This document shows, piece after piece, positions 24,186 to 36,889 of a stretch of DNA of 64,000 bases. A program made the translations under genes and the position numbers. The DNA lies in NCBI GenBank assembly GCA_015680685.1, contig MNCI01020127.1, positions 503,454 to 567,453 on the forward strand, given 5' to 3'. The notes below the pieces were generated by a model. That model was given only the letters and a program-made list of their open reading frames with translations, was not told the origin of the DNA and did not search any database. Position 1 is the stretch's first letter. The number at the start of each line of letters is the position of its first letter. The stretch is from Gnetum montanum (taxonomy: Eukaryota; Streptophyta; Gnetopsida; Gnetales; Gnetaceae).

Positions 24186-27100
24186 TCATGGGTTATCTTC
24201 ATCTGCATCATCTTCACCCACATCATTTCCTCTTGCATCATTCCCTTTCATATTACCTTCTCCTACATTCTCCTCTGCTGCCTCTTCAGCCTTGCCCTCT
24301 ACGGGCCCTACGTCTTCATTTGTAACTTGCATCATAAAAGTAAAATAGTTAGCTAGGGAAACACACGTAAGCTAGAATAAAGCACAAGCATTAACACAGC
24401 AGAAAGGGACTAACCTGAGATGGCCCTATGTCCGTTTTGAAGAGTATGTGATCCAAACTGAGCTCGAGGCAGTGCCAGACCTCCTCCTCTATGATATTAG
24501 CCCAATGCCTATTGCTTGGTTCAGCATCTGCAACAGCTTTCTCCTTTTTGATGGTCATCCATCTCAGTAGTCCTAGNACAACAGCTTTCTCCTTTTTGAT
24601 GGTCATCCATCTCAGTAGTCCTAGAGAAAAGGAGGTTGTATCAGTCTCACCTGTGGGAAGATCCACTTCTTGTTCAACAAATTCGATAACCATTACCTAC
24701 TTCTTGAACTTGTTATAGGCCTCAGAAGTGCCAATGGCATTTACGAACGCTTTGTAAGTAAATGCCTCCACAGAAGCATCTCTGTATAGTTTTTGGTAGG
24801 TGGCATGTTCCAATTTATACATGTGCTTATGCTTTTTCTAGGACTGCCCCCACTTGTAAACTCTAGCACTATAACCTTTACAATCTTGATTCTTCTGGGT
24901 AAACAAGTCCATCTGCATCCGCTATTCTATTATTTCTTGAGTGGCTTCATTGTTCTGTTGCATGAATATCCAATATCTAGCATAATCTATCACAGCCATG
25001 CACCAATTGCCATCATTAGTATCATAGGCTATGAGGAATTCATTCCTCGATTTGAGGTCTCTCACTTTGGTGCTCAGGTTAGCCTTCTCTTTCTCAGCTT
25101 TCTAGACTCGTTTCCATAGGTCCTCATTGATGCACCTACACTCCCACAAGGAACATGCCAAGTGCAAGACACATTTTCTAGCCTCTTCATATATGCAATG
25201 AGGCACCTCAGCCACTTCAGGTGGGAAAGTAGGCACGACACCAACTTTTAACGCCCGTGTCAGGTCCCATTTAAGTCGATAGGTTGTGACCATACAAAGA
25301 TCACATCAGTCACATTAGCATAGCAAGGTTAGCAAACTCAAGGCATCTATCATAGCAACACGAAAGTGCCTAGCGTAGCTACTTACCCACTTCAGGATCA
25401 ACCTATTTGAGAAGTTTGATCATGTTGTCGATGATGCCTTGCATAAATGTAAACTTGTCAGGGGTCTTGGCCCATGGTTCCTCATTAATCAAAGGGGGTT
25501 CTGCAACATTAACAGTGGTGTTTTTCATACAACTAAACATGTTAGCAATAACCAAGGTGAATTGTGATAAAGCGAATATATTGTTAAACTCACCAGAATC
25601 TAATTATAGTTCCCCTTCTTTCTGACTCAAGACGATGGTAGCATCCTTAGTAGAAGTCCCTTCAAAGTCGATGTGGGCTTCTTCTTTATTTTTTGGGGCC
25701 TTTCCTTTTGAGGCACCAGCATCCTCCTCATCCATAGGAGACTCCTCTTCATCTCCAAAAGTGTCCTCCTCGTCAACAGGAGAATTTTTCTTGACAAAAA
25801 GAGCCCCTTCCTTAGAGATGGGAGCTCTTTCCTTCTTGACTGGGGCCCTTTCCTCTGAGATTGGGGCCTCCGTGGCTTTTTTTTTTGCCCTCATCTTGGG
25901 GGCCGACACCTCTTCATTTCCTTCTTCCTCTTCCTCTTCTTCCTCTGGCAAAAAAAACATATTTGCATTAACTTAAAGTAGGTGCTACGGTATGATACGT
26001 TGCTTAGCGTAGCATAGCATAGCAGGCATTAACAAAATAGGCAAAGAAATAAGCATAAGCAAAAGCATTTACCGATGAGGGGTTGCGTCCTACTTAGCTT
26101 GAACTGCAGTGTTCGCCCCTCTTCTTCTTCCATGCAGAGGGTCTCCTCAGCTAGTTGAGGCCTCTTTCATTGCATCTTGGTTGCCACTGTCTCAAGGATG
26201 AGATGTTTCCCGTACGATACGCTACCAGCTATAGCAAGGGACACCTCTCCTACTCTTTCTTGGCCATGAAAGTTGCGGGCCACCCGATCCTTCGTCACCA
26301 TAGAAAATGACTCCTCAATAGCTTCTAGGGGATCTTGGGCTCAGGTGGTCTGGACAAATCCATAGTTTGGAAATCTGATTGCAATTTTGCATAACCCAAG
26401 ATTCGTTCTCGTGGACTACCAAAAATATGTGAAACGTCACAAACAGGCTATGTAAAAGGCATAGTGCACATTAAAATGGGACTCCTGCTTCTTATGAATC
26501 CCGATGATTTTAGTCTGTAGGGGTTTACATAGAAACCTAGCCCAATTGTAGCGAGCCCCCTCTTCCATGACCTCCCGCATCACCCAAGCCTGCTCAATCC
26601 CAAGAATCTTCCCTTGGGAAAGTAGCTAGGGGAATGCATGAGCATGGAAGATGGGATAAACCTCTTTGGCAGGTCTCAGCCTAGCCTTCTCCATGGGAAT
26701 CCCCTTTCGCTCTTTGGCGATCCCTAGCCACTCCTCAATGTCCTCCTTCTAAAGCTTCAGCTCTTTCTTAGTCTTTGACCCTATGAGGATGCCATCAACA
26801 AGGACACCAAAAATATCTACGAATAGCTGGTCATTGATTTCAATGACCACCCGCACACTGTGTATGTGTGTGTGGAACTAGTCTGCCCTATCGAAAAAGG
26901 AGTCGGCTAGAGCAAGCATCTCAGCAGCAGGGATGCTTGGATTCAAGGCCAAGAACAAATCCATGAGCCTAGCATCTTAAAGATGCTTGAGTAGGGATTT
27001 TGAGCCCGCACTACATATCCAATGCTAGCTCTTATCTACTTCTCCATACTTGAAGTAGATGTTTGCCTCCTGGCTCCCAGTGGTTATCACTGTCACCTCC

Positions 27101-28005
27101 TGGGACTTCTTCTCCTCTATAGAAATTTGCACAAAAGCAGTTAGCATAAAAACACAAAAAATAGCAAGGACACTCGAACATGTAGTAACTTAGCTTACCA
27201 AGCTTATATGGTGATGGGAATGGTAGAAGATTAACTAAGACATCTTCAATGGTGATCAATTTAAAGGGTGTCCATCCCTCATCCAACCAACTGGACTCCT
27301 TTCCTCTATTGTAGAGTCTAGGATATCGGGTTGGGTAGGTGTGGTACTCACCCTCGCACTAACCTATCACACTTGCGTGCATATTCTCAGCAAAAGAAAA
27401 CTCCCGTAGTGCCATCTCTACTAGGTTCAACGCATCCATAACACCATGAAGCCCCTCCTCGTTGATGTAAAACCTGGTAACAAAAACACATTGTTAACAT
27501 TTGGCTAGCATAGCAAACATCGCATAGAATAGTAGAACGTGGCTACAAAACTCACCTGCCAGCACTGTAGATGGTTCTTGGTGGGTTTTGGAAGCATGTG
27601 TCCATATGACGTGCAATAAAAAAAGTGTTGTAGAGATGGGTGTAATTATACTTGGGCATATCCTAGATCCAAGTCGAACGCCTCAAATTTCTGGGGCATT
27701 GACTGGATCCTTCTCCCTTCCCACTACTGATTTCCCCATCTATCAAATATCTCAGAATACCCCAATTTGCCCTAGACAACAAGGTTTTTGTTATGGCGGT
27801 CACTACCTCCTCTACCAAGTGTGACCAAACGATCACACTGAAGCATTGGAGGAGGAATTGTAGGAACTCCTACACTCCCTCTTGGAACCAGACCACCCGA
27901 TCCCCCACACGTGTATAGGAAGGAGGAACATTGGCCACTGGCCCGTTCACATAGCATAGGACCCCTACAATTTCTAGGACAATTAAAATTGGCCTCAGTG
28001 CTACC
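24186..28005 (-). pseudogene. Antisense accessory gene, copy B: exons 2-8
   Basis: Minus-strand exons by homology: 28005-27556 (450 bp), 27473-27199 (275), 27116-26073 (1044), 25944-25594, 25500-25387, about 25283-24415, and 24325-24186, ending in TGA. Exon 2 has ILIVLEIVGV, VIVWSHL and NPPRTIYS, with FFIARHM where FCP1-type phosphatases have the DDSP acidic pair. Exon 5 is strongly acidic (a run of Glu near 25930). Exon 7 ends with CAG where copies A and C have TAG. The acceptor of exon 7 has lost AG. Exon 1 and the promoter are not found; element C inserted at 28584 in what should be intron 1 or upstream. This is the only copy where the first motif-I residue has become Glu while the Gly is kept; copy D has a similar change. 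Confidence 0.72.
24530..24624. other. Assembly join with duplicated flank
   Basis: A single N at 24577 is flanked by two copies of the same segment of about 46 bases ending CAGTAGTCCTAG. This pattern recurs at other Ns in the window and looks like an unmerged contig overlap, not biology. Confidence 0.8.
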
Positions 28006-28584
28006 CTGCACAACACAATAGCAAATGTTAGCATCATGTCTAAGTGTAATCCACACATAGCGTAGCAAAACTAGCACTTTAGCAAATAGCGTAGCACTAA
28101 TTCTCTTCATACGCATAGTGTAGCAAAAACACAAAGGTAATAGCATAGCGAAAACATGAAGGCAATAGTGTAGCAAAGTTAGCTTAGCATTGGAATAGAG
28201 CAATTAGCCCTAACAAAGCTATTAACATTATGCTCTGATAGAACACGTGCCACACTATCACATCACGCATGGCCAAACTCTCCTAAGGATCCTACGCTAC
28301 ACTATTTGCATGCCAAGTAGCTCAAATTGTCTAGGCCTCTGTGGTAATGACAGCCGCAGCGATGGCAGTCTAGGTGACCTTACATGCAACCCTAGTGTAG
28401 GGTCTGTACATCCACTGCGGCAGAAAAGGCAACAGCGATGGTGTAAAGGCCAAAACAACAACAACGTGGTGATAGAAAACACAGAAAGCTAAGCAAAATC
28501 ATAGAAACAAAAGCAAGAAAAACAAAAAATAATAACATAAGCACGAGAAAGCAGAGGAAGCATGGCAGCCTACTAGGCCAATGG
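28006..28584. other. Intron 1 / upstream region of B accessory gene
   Basis: No exon 1 or TATA box comparable with A, C or D can be seen. The segment has scattered TAGCGTAGC words. It ends at the insertion point of element C; the last five bases, AATGG (28580-28584), are the expected left target duplication, but the right one lies outside the window. Confidence 0.5.
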
Positions 28585-29396
28585 TGTAACGACGAAAAAT
28601 GTCGGTTGCTAAAAACACCGAGTGGATCTCTATGTACATAATTTTAACCCTGAATTCACGCAACGACTGTGCTGGAGAAAATGAATCTGAGGTGCCCTGA
28701 ATGGTCTTGCCGATTAGATAGGGACTTACTTAATCAATAAATTCGTTAATGATCATATAACAATTCGTAAATACTATTAAAAATTGCCAATGACTGCCAA
28801 CCTTTGATCATTGTCAACTATAGTATTTATAAGATTAGGGTTAAAAGAAAAACATGGTTTAGATGACGCGTGTACTGGGCCCACAAAATGCTGTTGATTT
28901 CATGTGATGTAGTTGAAGCTTGTGAAATTACGCTGTATTACACTCTAAAGCGTAGTATAGCATAACCATCCTTCAAGAAGATGGTTTATTCAGCCTTGTC
29001 TTCTACGCTGAACAAACTATCTTGCGACTACGTTCTGATACACTGGGTAGCATATCGTGGCGTAGCAACTACTACAAACTAAATTTTGTTATCTTCGTTG
29101 TTATAGATAAGTCAACTACGCTACTTTCTTTACACTGCATAGCGTAACGTGGTGTAAAACAACAAAAGTTAAGATTTTTGATCATGGCTAATTTGTGAAC
29201 TTGAAGTGTTATTGCTGCACATCCCTTGTTCCGTTCTGTTCTCCTGGACTCCACTACGCTAGGCTATGTAGCATAGCGTAGTAGACCCTTAGCCGAAAAA
29301 AGAAAACTTGCTGAGATGTGCCACTTGTTGAAAATCCCTGCCTAAGCCTTGAGACTTTCTTGAATCATCAAGGTCTTGAAATTTCACAATGTTTCA
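28585..29396 (-). mobile_element. 3' LTR of element C
   Basis: On the plus strand it starts TGTAACGACG and ends ATGTTTCA, giving TG...CA termini. Length 812 bp. TATAAATA on the minus strand is at 28824-28831. Dyads of TACGCT/AGCGTA words lie near 28940, 29035, 29130 and 29255, the same spacing as in A. It is directly followed by a purine-rich tract. Confidence 0.78.
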
Positions 29397-29411
29397 ATGG
29401 CCCCTCTTTGT
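29397..29411 (-). other. Polypurine tract of element C
   Basis: On the minus strand AACAAAGAGGGGCCAT abuts the LTR start TGAAACA. Element D has CAAAAAGGGGCCAA at the same place. This is the expected plus-strand priming site and confirms the LTR border and orientation. Confidence 0.75.
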
Positions 29412-30814
29412 TGACATTTGGAGGGCTTGCTTGAGAGACATAGATAAAGAATATGAAACACCACAGAGCTAAAGACACCAACATTGTTCATCGGTTGCTG
29501 CTTGGATGTCGCTCTGTCAAACTTGGAAGTGCGAAGATGAAAAATGCAAGGAGCATGACAGGATTTTATAGTTATGAAGGAGGGAAGTTTGGGGAAGACT
29601 CAAGTGTGGGCAGGATACTTTGCAAACATGCTATTATGAATCTTCTCACAGGTGTTTTCCCAAGAGGTTACTTTACTGTACTATATATGCAGGACTTTCC
29701 TGGATGAGTTGCGTTACACCTGTATGGCCTGGACGAGTTGTTTTTCATTAATTTTGCCTAGCTTTGCCCATCTACTTTTTTTTTTGAATTGTAGAAACTT
29801 TCCATGAGGCGAGTTGTGTTACACCAATTCATGGATGTAATGATTATCATGTGTAAAATACTTCCTGTATGCTCACATTCTGTACAAACAGGAGGAGAGG
29901 ATAAGGGCAGTTGTAAAGATAAGAGGAGAAGAAAGTAAGATAATGTGCCTGGTGGGGAAAACGGTAGGGTCTACACTCCCAAGAAGTCAGGCTAGTCCAC
30001 GCAGCCACCTGACAACGCTATGACACCTCGCCCTCCTAGTGAACGCATTTTTGAGAAATGCCATCGTAGCAAGTAACTTGCAAAGCATAACAAAGAATAG
30101 AGAACAAAGCAATCATCCTAATCATTGGGGAGGTTGTTGAAACAAGTGTTGTCCGAAACAAAAAGAAGAGCACAGGCCATGGCGAAGGAACCATAGTAAG
30201 AGGCCCTGGTCCCTTTGTTGACACCATGGCTTAGGAATTCACCGTCGACAGATAGATTCATCTTATCTATCTAGCTAAGCAAGGAGCTAGTCAGATGAAT
30301 CTACTAAGCCAGAGTCTGGTGGTGATGACAGCTGGAGGCAACCAAGGTCATGGGTGACCATAGTTTCCTTGGGGCTTCAAGTGGCAAAGCTAATCTCGAG
30401 AGTTGTAGCTACAGAGCGTCCATCGTAGCAGCATCTTCGAGGGGTCAGTAGAGTTCCTTTTGATGTATCTAAAGAATCAGTAGGATGCCAGGAGGGTAGC
30501 GGCGTTGCATCTGTTCCAACACCCTACCCGTTCTATCTGGTAGGAATGTCATGCAAGAATGATCAAGCTCACTTATTTTGTGGATTTGTTGGTAGATTTC
30601 AATTTTAAGTCCTGGTAGACTATTGTTGCTGGTTTTAAGTCCCAACATACCATGGTTCCAGTTTAAAGTCTGAGCAAACTAAAGTGTGCTAGTTTTACGT
30701 CATAGCGGATGGTAGAAGAGCTAGTTTATGGTCCCAGTAGACTGATGCTTACCTTGCCAATTTCATGTCATGGTGGATGGTCGAACGTTTTTCCAGTTTA
30801 GCATCATGGCAGAT
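29412..30814 (-). other. 3' untranslated region of element C (outer part), with dyads
   Basis: About 1.4 kb with no recognisable protein on either strand; an 84-codon plus-strand frame at 29453-29707 has no motif I know. From 30600 to 30814 it holds five or six dyad units with the AGTTTA-type lead, for example AGTC-CTGGTA-GACT at 30608-30621. It continues after element D at 48862. Confidence 0.6.
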
Positions 30815-30819
30815 GCGTG
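30815..30819. repeat. Target-site duplication GCGTG, left of element D
   Basis: GCGTG directly precedes the TG of the left LTR and is repeated at 48862-48866 directly after the right LTR. A perfect 5-bp match, as made by Ty3 integrases. Confidence 0.85.
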
Positions 30820-32176
30820 TGTACCATCCGAAATCATCGGTCTCTGGCTGGAAGGAAACAGAAACCGGGAGATCTCCGGACATGCATAGAAGACCCTACC
30901 TTCGCTTGAGGACAAGTTGGAATTAATGAAGGCAGAGTACCTTGGGTGGTCCGCACGTGGATCAGACAAGGATTTCCCCAAACTTACACCAAGGTGCTAT
31001 ATGCTGGGTTATATGTAAATGGCGTAACAGGCGTAAAGCAGAGCGTAAACAGCGTAACTGATGCGAACAAAGCATAAACGTAAAAGAGCGTAAACAGTAT
31101 ACGTGTAAGAATTAATGCAAAACTGTAACAGATTTTAGGAAGAAAATGTAATAATACTATTTCAAAATGAGAGTTACAATGCACCATTCTAACGCAGTTG
31201 TGGCTTTGACATAAGGCAAACGAATAGCCCCGATGGATGCAGGGATGACTGTGGGCTGGTTCAAACTATAAGCACAGCGTAGAGGCTGTATGCTCAGCGT
31301 ACATGGTTGAAGTCCAACGTATCAGGTTCTCTGCTCTGGTTCTTAGCGTCTCTCTTTTCTCTCTAGTTTACTCCAATTTTTGCCAACCGACCTCGATCTA
31401 GTGAAAAATTGGGGGTTTTATACAGGTTTTGATGTTAGACTCGGGTTGGGTGACACGTGGTGCATTGATCGGGTGCGAAAGAATAAAATTTACAAGTGTA
31501 CAAAATATTACATCTACTAGGCGTATACGCTGTGTCAGGCGGGCATAGACTCTGGGCGTATACACTGGGCATGGAGGGCGTATACGCTGGATGTACTGGG
31601 CGTATATATTGAGTGTATACGTTGAGCGTATACGCTGTGGATGCTGGCGTATACACTGTGTCTACCGGGTATATATGCTGGGCGTATACGCTGATAGTTG
31701 CTCTACTCGTGTGAGTTGTTGCCTTGTACCAAATCTTGCTCGACAGTGCTGTTTCCATCTTCGGGGATTGCATGCTGGGTGTATTCATCAGTTGTACCTG
31801 CTGAGCGTACATGTGAGGTGTCTACGTTGGGCGTATACGCTGGGCATGTATGCTAGGCGTATATGCTGTGAATGTGAACTTGAGCGTATACGCTGAGCGT
31901 ATATGCTAAGAATGTAAACTTGAGCGTATACATTGGGCGTATACACTGAGAATGCATACTTAGTGAAAACTAAGTATCTTGATCTCCAAAGTTGCCATGT
32001 TCGACACCAGATGTCGCCGTGGTCATCTGTGAGTCCTAGGGAACTGCTCCTCATTGAGTTTGACTCTGCTTGAAGCTGTTTGTGGGGTTCTCAAGCTTTA
32101 GTCATGCTAGGGAGCATTGTGACTTAGCTTGATTCTTTTTGGAAAAGTACTAAGCTCAAAATTTTATGGTGTTTCA
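30820..32176 (-). mobile_element. 3' LTR of element D
   Basis: 1,357 bp, aligned with 47519-48861 from TGTACC/TGTATC at the left to TGTTTCA/TGTTTTA at the right. TATAAAA on the minus strand is at 31417-31423. From about 31530 to 31960 it is dense in GCGTATACGC and relatives. Confidence 0.9.
31525..31960. repeat. GCGTATACGC palindrome array in D LTR
   Basis: Many copies of the ten-base perfect palindrome GCGTATACGC and one- or two-base variants (GCGTATACAC, GCATATACGC), often joined by TGG or TGA. The other LTR has the same array at 48215-48650. Variants mostly differ by transitions, so the ancestral array was probably more regular. Confidence 0.85.
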
Positions 32177-32190
32177 TTGGCCCCTTTTTG
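32177..32190 (-). other. Polypurine tract of element D
   Basis: Minus strand CAAAAAGGGGCCAA directly before the LTR start TGAAACACC. An N at 32191 adjoins it, which may mark an assembly join. Confidence 0.75.
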
Positions 32191-32191
32191 N

Positions 32192-33313
32192 ATTCTTTGG
32201 AGGAATAGGGCCCTTGTTTAGTGTTTTAGGGGGAAGCCTGTTGGTGGAGAGCCAAAGCCATGCAACGGGATGTCACTCGATTATTTTTGACATGAGTATT
32301 TGTTTTCAAGACAACTACCGTCTCGTCTTGTGTTTTATGTGGGAAGAGACAACGTTTTTTTTTAGTGTTCTTCTACTTATGCTCGAATGCCATGTTGTGG
32401 GTTGCAACCGCTTAGGAGCGGTGTGGTATGCAACGGTATGTTCGATGTTTCGGGCTATACTGGATGCACTCGGGATATAACCAAGTATAAGGTGTTGAGG
32501 AATAGGCGGGATATGAAACAGGGGATGTACTAGTGAATGGTTTGATTTGGTCTTGTCACAGGTGCTATAAACAATGTCTCACCTTGCTGCTTATGATGAA
32601 GTGCATTCTTGTACGAACACCTCTACGTGTCATCCTGCAAACACAACTCCAAGAAGACCAGAAAACCATGAGTGAATAAGCAAGCATAGACTTAAAATAG
32701 CTACTGATGAAATGAAGGCATCGGATGAGAGTTCAGGCACTGTATATGAATGGTGGTAATGTTGGTAGGATCGGCAAATGGCAAGCGATGCAACAATTCT
32801 GATGAAGTTTGAATGCAGCCATGGATTGGAGAATCAGAGATGAACTTACCAATTTATAGTCTTAGTGGACTATCATGAGTTAGTTTTATGTCATGAACCA
32901 TTGGACATTTCCCGTTTAGCGTTGTGGCAGACGGTGCATTGCCAGTTTCTAGTCTTGGTGGATTGTGAAGAGGCAAGCCAATTTATAATCTTAGCGAACT
33001 CTGATGAATGAAACTGTGGCAGTTTACTATCGTACTGGACGGATGCTAGTTTATTGTCATTGCAGACGCTGTGTGGTATCAGTTTATCGTCATGATGCCA
33101 GGACGAGCTGTGGTATTAGTTTATAATCATGATTCCTGGACTGTTCTATGGTATCAGTTTACTATCATGATTCCAGGACGAGATGTGGTATCAGTTTATA
33201 GTCATGATGCCAGGACTCTTCTATGGTATCAGTTTACCTTCATGATTCCAAGATGAGCTATGGTATTAGTTTATAGTCGTGATGCCAGGACTCGCACGTA
33301 CCTGAGCTTGTAC
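32192..33313 (-). other. 3' untranslated region of element D with dyad cluster
   Basis: 32192-32845 has no recognisable coding motif. From about 32850 to 33290 there are 12-14 dyad units with an AGTTTA/AATTTA lead. A clear one is TAGTC-TTAGTG-GACTA at 32857-32872; the later ones (33070-33290) form a near-regular series of about 35-45 bases with GTCATGAT centres. Confidence 0.75.
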
Positions 33314-36300
33314 TCAAATGTGAAATGGTTTCAAGAATAAGTGATTAGTAGGATTTGCAAGCTCATGCTCTTCCATATTAGCTAACTTGAATGCTCCATT
33401 ATCATATGCTTTGGTGACCAAGTAGGTCCCTTCCTAGTTGGCTGAGAATTTATCTGGGTGTTCCCGAATGGCCTTAAGTACAAGGTCACCTTATTTGATG
33501 GGGCACTTATGAATGTCATGCAGATGGCGTTGTCATTGTTGTCTTTGGTACCATTCAATCTAATCGAGTGCACGTATGCATTCCTCCTCCACCGAGTCTA
33601 GGTCAATGATGCACAGGTCATTGTTTTGCCCTTCGTCGAGGAGTCCAGAAAGTGTGATCCTTAAAGATGGTACCTGTAATTCCAAAGGTAAAACAGCTTC
33701 TGAACCATAAACAAGACTATATGGCATTTTACCTGTTGAAGTCCAATGCGTAGTATGATATGCCCACAATGCGTATACCAACTGTTCATGTCACCTTCGC
33801 TTGCTTTGGGTAAGTATCTTTTTAAGTATTGTAATAATGGTTTTGTTTGTGGCCTCTGCTTGCCCATTGCTTTGAGAATAGTAAGGGGATGAAAATGAGT
33901 TTTTGATCCCTAGACTTTCACAAAAAGTTTTGGTTTTGGTACTACTGAATTGCGGCCCGTTGTCAGTGATGATGGTCATGGAGATGCCAAAACGGGTCAC
34001 AATATTCTCAAGAATGAAGTTGCATACGTGTTTAGACGTGGTTTTTCGAAGGGGAATAGCCTCTACCCACTTCGTGAAATATTCTGTTGCGGTTATGATG
34101 AAATTATGACCTGCAGAAGATGAGGGTGTTATTGGTCCGATAAGGTCCAACCCCCACTTTTGAAAGGGCCACGTGATTTGTGCTGTATGCAACTCATTTG
34201 GTGGGACATGGATTAGATTACTATGTCTTTGACAAGTACTGCATGTTTTAACCTTGGAGAGACAATCATACTCCATGTGTGGCCAATAATAGCCTAAGAG
34301 TCTTATTTTCGTTGCCATTGCTTTTGGTGCTATATGTCCTCTGCATAGTCTGTCATGTACTTGCTCAACGATGGTTTGGGCATCAGTGCTATTAACGCAT
34401 GTTAGCAATATGCCTTCATAGGATCGACAACACAATGTGTTCCCTACCAGTGCATACTGCCTAGAATGCTTTCGTACCGCATCTTTTTGTGCTTGAGTTA
34501 AGTATTACGGTGTTTCACTGTGTAGAAGGTACTCTTTTATGTCATCATACCATTCTATCGTGTGTGTTGTGCTAATGGATGCAACTGGCAATGTATCAAG
34601 CATATCAGTTATAGGTTTCACACAGCTGATTATGGAGCTTGGCAATGTGTGGAACATGTCAGGGGATATGTTTAGCGCTAATGTGGCCAGTGCATCTTTG
34701 ATGGTATTATCGTTTCTAGAGACGTGTTGCACATCAATGTTTTCGAATCATTTCATTAGATGTTTTGCCAAGTCACAGTATGGTTGTAAATGTTGCGCTT
34801 TGCATGTATAAATATCCGTGACTTGGTTCAAAACTAGTTCTGAGTCTCCTCTGACCACCAGTCGTGTGATGTCTGAAGCCAGTGCTACCGCAAGACCTCT
34901 AAGGAGACCTTTGTACTCTGCTATGTTGTTGGTACAGTGAAAGTCGAAACGATAAGCAAAGGGTCTGATCTCCCCTGAGGGATAGGTGATGCCAACGGCA
35001 GCACTTCCCCCTCGAGAGGTGGATGCTCCATCAAAGTTTAGAATAGCATCGTAGTTATTGGGTACTATGTCTATTACGCTTACATTTTCATCCAGGAATT
35101 TTGGCTCTATCATTGCTTGATCGTGCATTGGTGACGTGGTCATTTGATTTGCTATGGCTTGACCCTTAACTGATGATTGCGCTATGTAATGTAGGTCAAA
35201 CTTGGCTATCATGGCTTTCCAATGGGCTATTCGACTTGTCTCATAAATATTTCTAGTGGTGGCTCTGAGCACATTATCCTTCCAAATTATGTTAACTTGA
35301 TTACGAAAGAGGTAATGTCACCATTTCTTTAGAGAAAAGACCAGGGCTAAACATGACCTCTCCACCTCATTATACCTTTTCTCATAGGCAACTAATGCAT
35401 GGCTTAAGTAATAGACAGGGACTTCAGTTCCATCATCTTATTTCTGGCAAAGCATAAACGCAATTGACGAATCCAAAGTGGCGAGGTAGATGTAAAATGG
35501 TTTATCATTTTGAGGTGGGTAAACCGTGGGTAGTTGAACTAGTGCTATTTTAATATTGTCGAATGCTTCCTGGCACTGTGAAGTCCATTCGAAATGGACA
35601 TTCTTGCGTAGCAAGTGGTTCATAGGCTTTAGCTTATCTGTTAGTTTTTCTATGAAATGCCTGATAAACTGTAATCTACCTTGTAGACCTCGGAGTTCAG
35701 TAAGGTTGTTAGGTGGTTTTAATTTTGTTATTGCCTTAACTTTATCCGGGTCTACTCGTATCCCTACTTTTGAGGCTATGAATCCAAGCATTTTTCCTGT
35801 TTTGACGCCGAAGACACATTTCTTTGGATTAAGTCTCAGTTCATATTTTAAACAATGCTTTAGTACTAGGTCAAGATCTTGTACATGTTGTTCTGATGTC
35901 TTCGATTTAACCACGATATCGTCCACGTAATCGTTGAGTGAGTGTAGCATGTAGTAGCTAAAAATAAATGTCATCACCCTTTGATATGTGGCCCTAGCAT
36001 TCATGAGACCAAAGGGCATCATTGTATAACAAAAGGTTCCCCATGGTGTCATAAAAGTAGTCCAGAGCTGATGCTCCGAGTTAATGCGTATTTGGTTGTA
36101 TCCTGAGAAACCATCCATAAAAGATAATAGGGCATGCCCAGCGGTCGAGTCAACAAGTTGATCGATGCTAGGTAGGAGGAAATCATCTTTTATGGTTGCA
36201 ATGTTTAGATCCTGGAATTCAATGCATAAGCGAATACTTCCATTCTTTTTCAAGACAATGACCATGTTGGATACCCAATTGGCATAATCGAAAGCCCGAA

Positions 36301-36840
36301 TGAAACCAGCCTAATAAAGCTTGGTGATCTCATTGCGAACTACCAATGCCACCTTAGGTTTAACCTTTCGTGCCTTTTGCTTCACTGGCTTCAATTTTGG
36401 ATCAAGGATAATATTATGCTGGAAAATTCGAGGGTCCAATCCGGGCATGTCCGTGTATGACCAAGCGAATGCCTTTATGTTGTCCCTAAGCACATCCTCT
36501 ATGTCTTTGGCCAATTGAGGTTGCAGTAATGTACTTAGTTTTAATATTTTAATTTCTCCATCGACCATGGCAATGGGGGTTTCGGTCAACGAGTCTTTGG
36601 TGATGTTTTTAGCTTCTATGTCAAGGGGCTTTGGCATACCTTTGTAGTTATCTATCGTTTGCTGTGTTGAGGCTATGACTACATCGTCCTTTGATAAACT
36701 TAAGCGGATGACATTTATGTCAATGTCCCTTGCGATCTTTCCGTGCAGCCCATCGATGATTAACGGTGTGGATAAATGCTAATAATCCATTGGGCTTGAT
36801 CCTACCAATGAACAGAGAGCAAAATGAGCTAACAGGTATT
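33314..36840 (-). pseudogene. pol: Element D pol: RT, RNase H, archaeal-type RNase H, integrase
   Basis: The best preserved pol here. Pre-RT segment 36840-36311 (SYTDMPGLDP). RT 36265-35440 with SFMDGFSGYNQIR, MPFGLMNARATYQ, DYVDDIVV and LRGLQGRLQFI. Ty3 RNase H about 35440-35280 (ALVAYEKRYNEVE). Second RNase H 35060-34690 with NFDGASTSRGG, NNIAEYKGLLRGL and VRGDSELV, giving the D, E, D residues. Integrase 34435-33560 with a zinc-binding region (GHIAP, then CSTC), WGLDLIGP, ITDNGPQFS and SNGQAE, so all three catalytic acids are present. The C-terminal part ends KPFHI and stop at 33314. A handful of single stops (for example near 36313 and 35437), several of them likely C-to-T changes. The dual RNase H is diagnostic for Tat elements. 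Confidence 0.92.
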
Positions 36841-36889
36841 ATTCCATGTTCTCTGGCAGCGTAAGTCGTGTGTACATGCATGATGGTGG

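Larger units (their letters stand above)
17642..28584 (+). mobile_element. Element B: Tat-lineage Ty3 retrotransposon, split by element C
   Basis: On the plus strand: 5' LTR (17642-19313), primer-binding-site-like segment, leader, gag-protease (19683-23680), dyad cluster, then the accessory gene on the minus strand (28005 to 24186). The RT-integrase half and 3' LTR are not found. The sequence stops at 28584, exactly at the left LTR end of element C, so the simplest reading is that C inserted into B and the rest of B lies beyond the right edge of the window. It is a diverged relative of A and C, with a longer LTR. Confidence 0.8.

Noticed and set aside
28006-28584. Exon 1 for copy B, using the frame at 28297-28482
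   Set aside because: No similarity to exon 1 of A, C or D, and no matching donor site in the right phase; exon 1 was more likely separated by the insertion of C.
29453-29707. 84-codon plus-strand frame in C's 3' untranslated region
   Set aside because: No counterpart in element D's 3' region and no recognised motif.
31435-31812. Tyr/Ala/Val-rich open frames in the D LTR (also 48134-48472)
   Set aside because: Pure translation of the GCGTATACGC array in both LTRs; no codon structure.
33070-33290. CRISPR-like spacing of repeats of about 40 bp
   Set aside because: Units vary in sequence and spacing, belong to the dyad family found in all elements, and the host is a plant.
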